Part shown: in pieces, positions 1-5,208 of the stretch
How positions within the stretch are numbered: the first letter of the stretch is position 1
Layout of the letters: every line of letters starts with the position of its first letter
Assembly (NCBI GenBank): GCA_902783065.1
Contig: CACZPV010000310.1
Location: 1 to 7,029 of the forward strand
Reading direction: 5' to 3'
Length of the DNA: 7,029 bases
DNA from: an uncultured Ruminococcus sp.
GTDB lineage: Bacteria; Bacillota; Clostridia; Oscillospirales; Acutalibacteraceae
The notes under the pieces: generated by a model
Seen by the model: only the letters and a program-made list of their open reading frames with translations
The model's database searches: none
What the model was told of the DNA's origin: nothing
Made by a program: the position numbers and the translations under genes

Positions 1-1097
1 CATACAAGGTCAAAAAATTGCTGCTCCAGTTCCTGTAGGATTTTTCCTTTTTTAAAGGTAAAGATATGTTTTCCATTGAAAAACCATTCAAGTGAAGTTG
101 TAAGAAACATAGCTTCACTCATTACATCTGTGCGTGAAACGGATGCATATTCTTCTTTGGTGCAGAAAGTGTCTGCTCTGAAAAAAACAGCAGTAAAATC
201 ATCAATATGAGATTTGTCTGATAGTTCATACATTATCAGACCGCCCTTATTTTTGTCAAAATAATGAATTAAAATAATAATATCATGCTCCATGAGGTTA
301 TATAGAACAGAATTTACCATTTCGTAAAAGGCATCCTTATCATCTGTCATAAGTTCAGAGGAATAAGAAGTATCAATAAACATGTCGAAAATATAATCAT
401 TTTCCTTCTGATACTCTTTGATCCATATTTTTTCAGTTCTTGCACTGTAATTACGATGCATATGACGTGTCAGATCACCTTCACGGTATTCACGAATCAA
501 TCGTATTTCACTGTGATCTTCGCCTTTAGTATCGGATGAACTTTCGGCAACAGGTTCATTGGTATAACTGCCGAATGCCGGCATACGGATATGCATTTTT
601 CTTGGCGGAGGCAAAACAATCACTTCACCGCTGATATTTTTCAATCTTTTGGAGCTGGAAAAGATCATGAAGTAATCATAAACTCTCAGTTTTGTCATTG
701 AAACATCTATGATACCGCTGTATGGTGCTGTAAAATAGATAACAGCGGTATTGTCTTTGCTGTCTTTTCCTCCGGATGCATTACCGTTGAATTTTTTCTG
801 TGTTCCTTTTTTTTCGCCCCTGTATTTCATTAGAATATTAATTTTATACCGATTGACCGGAAGGCGGCTTTTGTTTTCAACGTGAACAGTCAGTTCAGCT
901 TCGGTATTTTTGTATATGATATTTTTCTGCGGAGGAATATCAGCAGACAGAAAGTGTTTAAGTATTCTTGCAAGTAAAAAGGAGAAAATTACAAACACAA
1001 GTCCGCATACAGCAGCAGCCATAACAGACGGCTGCTGATTCATGCCTGCAAAATACCATGTTGCTGCCAGAATAATAATGGTAACAATTTTTTTCAT
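1..1097 (-). CDS. DUF58 domain protein, C-terminus cut by window edge
   Basis: Partial membrane-associated protein of the DUF58 family, the usual partner of MoxR ATPases. I translated it by eye: the frame is open from the ATG at 1097 to base 1, giving at least 365 residues with no stop. Residues about 3-20 and 26-47 are two membrane segments, followed by a beta-rich region (about 60-165). The DUF58 signature lies at about 201-221 (IREYREGDLTRHMHRNYSAR then T), matching the family pattern of R-x-Y-x-x-G-D plus a downstream SAR. Next comes a von Willebrand A-like strand ending in D242-T-S-Y-S, which fits the DxSxS metal-site motif. The start is set by GGGAG in the last codons of the upstream ATPase gene; its TGA overlaps this ATG by 4 nt, so translation is probably coupled. 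DUF58 proteins are thought to act with MoxR in assembly or activation of envelope or metal-containing proteins; the exact client is unknown. Only the C-terminus is missing. Confidence 0.88.
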   Translation of the reverse strand, partial: MKKIVTIIILAATWYFAGMNQQPSVMAAAVCGLVFVIFSFLLARILKHFLSADIPPQKNIIYKNTEAELTVHVENKSRLPVNRYKINILMKYRGEKKGTQKKFNGNASGGKDSKDNTAVIYFTAPYSGIIDVSMTKLRVYDYFMIFSSSKRLKNISGEVIVLPPPRKMHIRMPAFGSYTNEPVAESSSDTKGEDHSEIRLIREYREGDLTRHMHRNYSARTEKIWIKEYQKENDYIFDMFIDTSYSSELMTDDKDAFYEMVNSVLYNLMEHDIIILIHYFDKNKGGLIMYELSDKSHIDDFTAVFFRADTFCTKEEYASVSRTDVMSEAMFLTTSLEWFFNGKHIFTFKKGKILQELEQQFFDLV

Positions 1098-2044
1098 TTT
1101 TTTGCTCCCATATAAGGCATATCGATTGACTCAGCGATTTTATTAATAATATCGATTTTTTTAATATTCCCCATTTTTGCCGTAGAATTAAGAATGATTC
1201 TGTGCGGTAAAACATAAGGCAGCTGTGTTATAACATCGCTTGGCACAACAAACTGCCTGCCTGCAAGCCATGCGGCAGCTTTTGCACATTTGACGAGGGC
1301 AATTGTTGCACGGGGGCTGGCACCTCTTTCGATATGCGGATGAGATCTTGTTGCTTCGACTAATCTGAGAATGTATGCGAAAATCTCATCTTTAACAAAA
1401 ATATGGTGAATATCTGCCTGCATTGCTTTAAAAATCTCAGCATTCGTTACTTCTTTTACAATATCGGTTCTGACACCGGCACCGACTGAACGGGCAATTT
1501 CCAGTTCGCTTTCAAAATCAGGGTAGCCCAGAGAAAGTGTAATCATAAATCTGTCCACCTGAGCCTCCGGCAGCTGTTGGGTACCGCTTGTGCCGGATGG
1601 ATTCTGAGTAGCAATTACCAGAAATGGGTCAGGTACTTCTCTGGTAATACCCTCTACCGAAACTTTGCGTTCTTCCATTACTTCAAGAAGTGCCGACTGA
1701 GTTTTAGGTGATGTACGGTTAATTTCATCAGCTAAAAGCAGATTAGTAAACACACTGCCCTCCTGGAAAATAAACTTATCCTCATCACGGCGATAAATGG
1801 AAAATCCCGTCAGATCAGAGGGCATAACATCCGGTGTAAACTGTACTCTTTTTTTTTCCAGCCCCATAGCTGCTGCGAAGGCGGATGCAAGAGTGGTTTT
1901 GCCCACACCGGGGATATCTTCAAGAAGAACATGACCGTTTGCGAGAAAGGCAGTCATAATTTCATTAATTTCATTTGTTTTGCCCAGAACTGCCTTGTTG
2001 ACCTCAGCAAGGACAGCTTGTGCATAGGGTACATATTCAAACAT
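1094..2044 (-). CDS. MoxR family AAA+ ATPase
   Basis: A 316-residue MoxR-type (AAA_3) ATPase of typical family length. Visible motifs are Walker A DIPGVGKTT (about 43-51), Walker B LLLADEINR (about 102-110), sensor 1 ATQNP (about 145-149, Asn148), a candidate arginine finger in VDRF (about 163-166), and the sensor-2 segment GASPRA (about 241-246, Arg245) in the C-terminal lid. No signal peptide or membrane segment is seen, so it should be cytosolic. The ATG at 2044 is backed by an excellent AAGGAGG (2051-2057) 6 nt upstream. Members are believed to form ring-shaped chaperone-like ATPases that work with a DUF58/VWA partner; the overlapping downstream DUF58 gene fits that arrangement exactly. 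The specific substrate cannot be told from sequence. No clear promoter stands immediately upstream; weak candidates are TATAGT near 2215 and TATAAT at 2093-2098 on the minus strand. Confidence 0.95.
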   Translation of the reverse strand: MFEYVPYAQAVLAEVNKAVLGKTNEINEIMTAFLANGHVLLEDIPGVGKTTLASAFAAAMGLEKKRVQFTPDVMPSDLTGFSIYRRDEDKFIFQEGSVFTNLLLADEINRTSPKTQSALLEVMEERKVSVEGITREVPDPFLVIATQNPSGTSGTQQLPEAQVDRFMITLSLGYPDFESELEIARSVGAGVRTDIVKEVTNAEIFKAMQADIHHIFVKDEIFAYILRLVEATRSHPHIERGASPRATIALVKCAKAAAWLAGRQFVVPSDVITQLPYVLPHRIILNSTAKMGNIKKIDIINKIAESIDMPYMGAKK

Positions 2045-2065
2045 AGTTTACCTCCTTGACAGATT

Positions 2066-2193
2066 CCTGAATTATTGAAGCTGATGTGATGGATTATAAA
2101 AAGACCCGCCGGGTGTGTTTTTTGCCCATTCCTTCTCGTTGGGAAGATGGGAAAGGTAAAAGCTAATACATCAAGTCAACTTTACGATTCAGG
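2066..2193 (-). other. Branched imperfect inverted repeat between ybaK and moxR
   Basis: Arms 2066-2096 and 2164-2193 are imperfectly complementary: CCTGAAT (2066-2072) with ATTCAGG, then shorter blocks AAG, TGA, TGATG and ATTA separated by mismatches and bulges. Inside sit two smaller hairpins. One is ACCC-GCC-GGGT at 2104-2114. The other is CCCAT (2125-2129) with ATGGG (2147-2151), extended by TCC/GGA pairing around a bulge. On the minus strand the GC-rich hairpin is followed by CTTTTT, so it may also act as a weak terminator for ybaK. A transcript reading toward moxR would carry the whole structure just upstream of the moxR ribosome binding site. It matches no riboswitch or RNA family that I recognise. 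It could be a structured leader, a ybaK terminator region, or a decayed miniature repeat; the pairing was found by eye, without an energy calculation. Confidence 0.4.
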
Positions 2194-2269
2194 AGATTGT
2201 AAAAATTCAGAAAATACTATATATAGTGTAAGAAATGTCATAAAGTATCTGAGAAAAAATATCCGGAGA

Positions 2270-2743
2270 TTAAAAAAGCTCAGCGATTTCAATATTTATA
2301 ACCTTTTGAAGCTCCGATAATGGCATTTCTACCTGAAATCCGATTTTTCCGCCGCTGAAATATATGGTTTCATATCCGGCGGCAGTTTTGTGAATAAATG
2401 TTCTGAAAAACTTTTTCATGCCGACAGGAGAGCATCCACCGTGTACATAACCTGTAAGGGGAAGCAGTTCTTTTGACTTGATCATGGCAACTGACTTTTC
2501 TCCCGCAGCAGCGGCTGCCTTTTTAAGGTTCAATTCTTCTGCGACAGGTACCATGAAAACATAATGATTTCCTGTTTTTCCTATGGTGACGAGGGTTTTG
2601 AAAACACGCTGTGGATCTTCACCCAGTGCTTTAGCGGTGTCGATGCCGGCAACCGCATCGCTGTCAGTATAGTAATGTTCTTTATAATTGATTTTCATGC
2701 TGTCAAGTTTACGCATTGCATTTGTTTTGTTGTCTTTAGCCAT
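2270..2743 (-). CDS. ybaK: YbaK/EbsC-type Cys-tRNA(Pro) deacylase
   Basis: A 157-residue cytosolic protein of normal YbaK length. In this family the enzyme hydrolyses Cys-tRNA(Pro) made in error by prolyl-tRNA synthetase, so it is a trans-editing factor for translation fidelity. Diagnostic features are VFKT (about 47-50, with the conserved lysine Lys49 of the substrate pocket), LNLKKAA (about 71-77), the glycine-rich GYVHGGCSPVG (about 98-108), and GGKIGFQVEM (about 131-140) near the C-terminus. The ATG at 2743 has AAAGGAG (2751-2757) 7 nt upstream. It appears to be a single-gene transcript from a consensus promoter about 150 bp upstream. The moxR operon lies 225 bp downstream on the same strand with no functional link. 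YbaK, ProX and YeaK relatives share the fold; the length and the GGxSPxG motif favour YbaK. Confidence 0.95.
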   Translation of the reverse strand: MAKDNKTNAMRKLDSMKINYKEHYYTDSDAVAGIDTAKALGEDPQRVFKTLVTIGKTGNHYVFMVPVAEELNLKKAAAAAGEKSVAMIKSKELLPLTGYVHGGCSPVGMKKFFRTFIHKTAAGYETIYFSGGKIGFQVEMPLSELQKVINIEIAELF

Positions 2744-2893
2744 AAATAAGCTCCTTTGTCACAAACCACCGGACTTATGTAAATGATCGTAAAATTTTAT
2801 CTGGGAAGAAATATGCCGATATTTTCGGAAAAGCAGAAATACAGCATATAAATGTCAGCAAAGTTTACTGATTTATTATGAAATACACATAAA

Positions 2894-2922
2894 ATTATAA
2901 CATTATAATAATCATCTGTCAA
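2894..2922 (-). promoter_or_regulatory. Consensus sigma-A promoter for ybaK
   Basis: Read on the minus strand, TTGACA (2917-2922) is followed by exactly 17 nt and then TATAAT (2894-2899), a perfect match to the vegetative consensus with ideal spacing. Transcription should start near 2887, leaving a leader of about 143 nt before the ybaK ATG. The leader shows only short hairpins (for example CCGA/TCGG around 2817-2829), with no riboswitch or attenuator that I can recognise. Confidence 0.8.
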
Positions 2923-2946
2923 TTTTTAAACATAAAAATGTTAATT

Positions 2947-3177
2947 CCGGCGAGCCGCCAGTATTTACCGTAGTTACCGTATTTACTCTGGGGGAAACCC
3001 TTTCCTAAAAAAACTGAAACTTTAATTTTAGTAATTCAATTTTATCATGAACCAAGAAAGCAGACAACCGATGAATTCGTTTTAGTGCGGGTATTGGTAA
3101 GGGACCGACGGCTCGCCGGTTGGTAAGGGTCCAGCGTCACGCTGGTTCAGTTATTCAGACTTTACACCCGCGGTTCA
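2947..3177. repeat. GC-rich intergenic repeat element with several hairpins
   Basis: A GC-rich island in AT-rich DNA. CCGGCGAGCCG (2947-2957) recurs as its exact reverse complement at 3109-3119. A 9-nt micro-repeat TTACCGTA occurs at 2965-2972 and 2974-2981. TGAACC (3048-3053) and GCGGGT (3087-3092) can pair with the adjoining ACCCGC (3166-3171) and GGTTCA (3172-3177), enclosing two tandem hairpin units (3094-3146). It has no open frame and no transposase. The form suggests a non-autonomous dispersed intergenic repeat (MITE- or REP-like) or a structured RNA; which one cannot be decided from a single window. Part of it seems to recur in inverted orientation near 6924-6985. Confidence 0.55.
3094..3146 (+). 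repeat. Two tandem 26-nt units, each TTGGTAAGGG plus a hairpin
   Basis: TTGGTAAGGG appears at 3094-3103 and again at 3120-3129, a period of 26 nt. Each copy is followed by a small GC hairpin of different sequence: ACCG...CGGT (3104-3120, with inner CG/CG pairs) after the first, and CCAGCG-TCA-CGCTGG (3131-3145, six perfect pairs) after the second. The header is conserved while the stem sequence changes but stays paired. This pattern suggests that the paired structure matters, or that this is a repeat family with exchangeable hairpins. Confidence 0.7.
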
Positions 3178-3459
3178 AGCTGTATTAATTATTCAACCCA
3201 AACATTGAATCAATTGCCAACTATAATTTATACTTACGTTAATGTATGTTAATTAAGATTGAATGTCGTATAATAATACTGTAAAAAATATTTTATTCTT
3301 TAAAAAACGGTCAGGTATTCTTTGACTGGATTATTATGTATATAGTCTGAAAGAGGTAAATTCTGTTATTTTACATTATTTTTGTAAAAAATATCTAATT
3401 TATAAATCGTAAATATATGATTTTTATATACTGTCCGGAGTAAAAAAATGAAAAAATGC

Positions 3460-3488
3460 TTGCAATTTGGAATAAAAACTGCTATAAT
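3460..3488 (+). promoter_or_regulatory. Promoter-like site upstream of the sortase operon
   Basis: TTGCAA (3460-3465), a 17-nt spacer and TATAAT (3483-3488) form a good -10 with a partial -35. It lies about 350 nt before the first gene and about 180 nt before the stronger promoter. It could be a secondary promoter or drive a short untranslated RNA. The DNA behind it contains two small hairpins: TTTGC-CCTT-GCAAA near 3505-3518, and GGCAA...TTGCC within about 3542-3563. Confidence 0.4.
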
Positions 3489-3626
3489 TATGCAGTAATA
3501 GTAAATTTGCCCTTGCAAAAGATAAATAATGGCTGAAAAAAGGCAATCGTTTACTGTTTGCCGTTAAAAATACGCAATGAATTATTCATTTATCTGATTT
3601 GTTGTGCAATAAGCTGAAATTAAAAA

Positions 3627-3643
3627 AAGTATGGTATATACTT
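3627..3643 (+). promoter_or_regulatory. Operator-like palindrome overlapping the -35 box
   Basis: AAGTAT (3627-3632) and ATACTT (3638-3643) form a 6-bp inverted repeat with a 5-bp centre; its right half covers the first two bases of the TTGACA box. A further AAGTAT lies at 3660-3665, touching the -10. The arrangement is what a repressor site over a promoter would look like. The region is AT-rich, however, so chance is possible, and no regulator gene is in the window. Confidence 0.35.
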
Positions 3644-3671
3644 GACAATTTTACTATTAAAGTATTATAAT
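3642..3671 (+). promoter_or_regulatory. Main sigma-A promoter of the sortase operon
   Basis: TTGACA (3642-3647), an 18-nt spacer and TATAAT (3666-3671) are perfect hexamers with near-ideal spacing. A transcript would start near 3678, giving a leader of about 160 nt before the ATG at 3837. No promoter of similar quality lies inside the operon, so this one probably serves all three genes down to the terminator at 6138-6172. Confidence 0.82.
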
Positions 3672-3677
3672 TAGTGA

Positions 3678-3836
3678 AGAATTGAATATATGGACGCAGG
3701 TTTGTTGATATGGCAGGCAATGACAGAATGCTCACGAGTTTTGTCTGTGCTTCCTTGATGCCGGTCTGTCGTCGGTCAGACATCTTTGTGTGATACGTGT
3801 ATTCATATTCAAATCTTATGAAAGGGAGTTTTTATC
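3678..3836 (+). other. Long structured 5' leader of the sortase substrate gene
   Basis: The predicted untranslated leader is less AT-rich than the DNA before it and can fold in competing ways. GTCTG at 3764-3768 pairs with CAGAC at 3777-3781, and this is extended by GAT/ATC across a bulge. GACAGA (3722-3727) can pair with TCTGT (3744-3748) or with TCTGTC (3765-3770), the latter competing with the first hairpin. The strong ribosome binding site AAAGGGAG (3821-3828) lies outside these pairings. I recognise no known riboswitch core and see no intrinsic terminator in it. Confidence 0.4.
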
Positions 3837-4487
3837 ATGAAGAAGGTACTTAAGGTTCTTTCAGCTGCAATGCTTTCAGCAGTAGTAGCTGTAGGGGCTT
3901 CAGCATCTGTATTTGCAGCAACAGGTATCAACGCAGCTGAGCAGAAGGTTCTTGACGAACTGAACACAACTGTTACAATGAACGGCGCAGAGAAATCTCT
4001 TCCCGTACGTTATGTTAACCAGGCTGAGCAGTATTTCGCAAATGACTGCGACATGACAGATGCACAGGCTACTGAGGTAATCACTAAGATTAAAGCTGTT
4101 AAGGATTATCTTGAGGGCACAGGTAAGAGCAACTGGAATTCACTTACTGATGCAGAAGTTGAGAAGGCTGTATCTCTTGCAAAAGAAGCAGCTGCTGTTG
4201 TTAATTGCACAATCGAGTACAACAAGAGCAATAAGACTGTTTCTGTTGTTACAAAGGGTTCTACAGGTACAAGCGGTTCAACAACCTCATCAAAACCTGG
4301 CACAAGCTCAACATCTACATCACAGACAGTTGTATCCGGAAGCACAACTGGTAAGGACGCTATTAAGACAACCGGTTTCGGCGTTCCGGGCATAACTGCT
4401 GTTGCTGGCGTTGGTTTCCTTGTAGTAACTGCTGCAGGCGTATACCTTATCAGCACTTCTAAGAAGAAGGAGACAATTGGTGCATAA
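3837..4487 (+). CDS. Small secreted sortase substrate with IKTTG sorting signal
   Basis: A 216-residue exported protein. Residues 1-27/28 form a signal peptide: Lys at 2, 3 and 6, a hydrophobic core, and a likely cut at SVFA-A. The mature part (about 29-125) is alanine- and glutamate-rich and probably helical, with only two cysteines (71 and 124) that could form a disulfide. A Gly/Ser/Thr-rich spacer (about 141-172) leads to a sorting signal: IKTTG (176-180), a hydrophobic stretch (about 181-205) and the basic tail KKKE (209-212). IKTTG has the shape of LPXTG, with Ile for Leu and Lys for Pro. The adjacent overlapping sortase is the natural partner. The start has AAAGGGAG 8 nt upstream and a strong promoter. 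Lysine codons are 16 AAG to 4 AAA, unlike the neighbours, which suggests high expression. It resembles small helical wall-anchored proteins of Clostridia as far as I recall, but I know no assigned function. Confidence 0.85.
   Translation: MKKVLKVLSAAMLSAVVAVGASASVFAATGINAAEQKVLDELNTTVTMNGAEKSLPVRYVNQAEQYFANDCDMTDAQATEVITKIKAVKDYLEGTGKSNWNSLTDAEVEKAVSLAKEAAAVVNCTIEYNKSNKTVSVVTKGSTGTSGSTTSSKPGTSSTSTSQTVVSGSTTGKDAIKTTGFGVPGITAVAGVGFLVVTAAGVYLISTSKKKETIGA
4467..4482 (+). promoter_or_regulatory. Ribosome binding site and start choice for the sortase
   Basis: AAGGAG at 4467-4472 lies inside the lysine/glutamate codons of the substrate's basic tail. It is 4 nt from a TTG (4477) and 7 nt from a GTG (4480) in the same frame; the spacing favours GTG. 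The substrate stop is at 4485-4487, so the genes overlap by 8 nt and translation is probably coupled. Confidence 0.65.
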
Positions 4488-5196
4488 TAAGCATCATCGT
4501 TCTTCACACCGTTCACTCAATGGGAAGAATTTTATAATTCTTCCCATTGCCTTTTCTGTATTGATTATAGGAATCTGCGCGGCAGTGGTTGTTCCGGCAG
4601 GAATGAAATTCTATGATATGGCAAGCTTGTTCTTTTCCGATAATAAACATGATTTTTCGGAAGATTACAATAATATTTATGTGCCCACATCAGAAGGACT
4701 TGAGGAAAGCAGTACCGAAACCAGTAAAGCTCCGACCAATAAGGTTATCCCGATTACAGAAATTGATTATCCGCACTACAGCGATCAATTCGGTGAGTTG
4801 ATTATAGATGACTGCGGGATCAAGGTTCCGTTGTTTTATGGTGACGGCGATACACAGCTGAATAACGGTGTAGGAATATACACAGGGAGCTTCATACCCG
4901 GATATGGAAGACCTATCCTTGTGGCAGGACATAATGTAACTTATTTTAACGGACTTAAATATGCACAGAAGGGTCAGAAAATTCTGATCAGAACCAGCTA
5001 CGGAAATTACAGATATGAGATAACGGATGTAAAAGTAAGGGATAAAGATGACGAATCAGCATACGATCTTGCTGCAAAGGAAGAAACACTGACTTTGTAT
5101 ACCTGTTATCCGTTCGATGAAATAGGACTTACTCCGCAGAGATGCTTTGTGTATGCAAAATTTATTTCAGGTCCTATAATAGATAAAACAAGGTAA
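4480..5196 (+). CDS. Sortase, class D-like, membrane-anchored transpeptidase
   Basis: About 238 residues from the GTG at 4480. It has a short basic N-terminus with several His and Arg, one membrane anchor (about 17-41), an acidic Ser/Thr linker (about 52-90), then the sortase barrel. Catalytic residues are all present: His151 in VAGHNVTYF, Cys209 in TLYTCYPF (the TLxTC box), and Arg221 in TPQRCFVYA. The Cys-YPF context and size resemble class D or the related class E enzymes rather than A or B; the class call is by eye. The enzyme cuts a C-terminal LPXTG-like signal and transfers the protein to the cell wall. The gene overlaps its presumed substrate and is followed 12 bp later by a membrane protein gene. 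A TTG at 4477 would add one residue, but its spacing to the ribosome binding site is poor. Confidence 0.93.
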   Translation: MHNKHHRSSHRSLNGKNFIILPIAFSVLIIGICAAVVVPAGMKFYDMASLFFSDNKHDFSEDYNNIYVPTSEGLEESSTETSKAPTNKVIPITEIDYPHYSDQFGELIIDDCGIKVPLFYGDGDTQLNNGVGIYTGSFIPGYGRPILVAGHNVTYFNGLKYAQKGQKILIRTSYGNYRYEITDVKVRDKDDESAYDLAAKEETLTLYTCYPFDEIGLTPQRCFVYAKFISGPIIDKTR

Positions 5197-5208
5197 GGCA
5201 GGTGCGAT

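Larger units (their letters stand above)
2744..3836. other. Long intergenic region between ybaK and the sortase locus
   Basis: Nearly 1.1 kb between divergent genes without a convincing coding sequence; the short frames present lack ribosome binding sites. From left to right it holds the ybaK leader and promoter (to 2922), a GC-rich repeat/hairpin region (2947-3177), very AT-rich DNA with nothing clear (about 3180-3450), a promoter-like site (3460-3488) followed by small hairpins (to about 3565), and the rightward promoter, operator-like palindrome and leader of the sortase operon (3627-3836). Confidence 0.75.

Noticed and set aside
958..1215. 85-residue minus-strand open frame spanning the MoxR/DUF58 junction
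   Set aside because: It is out of frame with both well-supported genes and has a cysteine-rich, low-complexity translation; it is a shadow.
2944..3146. A CRISPR array formed by the short repeats
   Set aside because: Only two 26-nt units without unique spacers of regular length, and no cas genes; the units are header-plus-hairpin.
3246..3274. TATAAT at 3269-3274 as another promoter
   Set aside because: No acceptable -35 hexamer lies at 16-18 bp; a TATAAT is expected by chance in such AT-rich DNA.
3529..3567. 12-codon frame beginning MAEKRQ as a possible leader peptide
   Set aside because: There is no convincing ribosome binding site and no run of a regulatory amino acid; its bases are explained as well by the GGCAA/TTGCC hairpin.
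3586..3783. 65-residue minus-strand open frame in the sortase leader
   Set aside because: It has no ribosome binding site, no recognisable domain, and runs against the strong plus-strand promoter through the promoter itself.
3678..3836. A cyclic-di-GMP, cobalamin or SAM riboswitch in the sortase leader
   Set aside because: None of the conserved core motifs of these classes is seen; only simple competing hairpins are present.
4106..4516. 136-residue minus-strand frame opposite the substrate gene
   Set aside because: Its valine/proline-rich product arises from the complement of Ala/Thr/Ser codons in the real gene.
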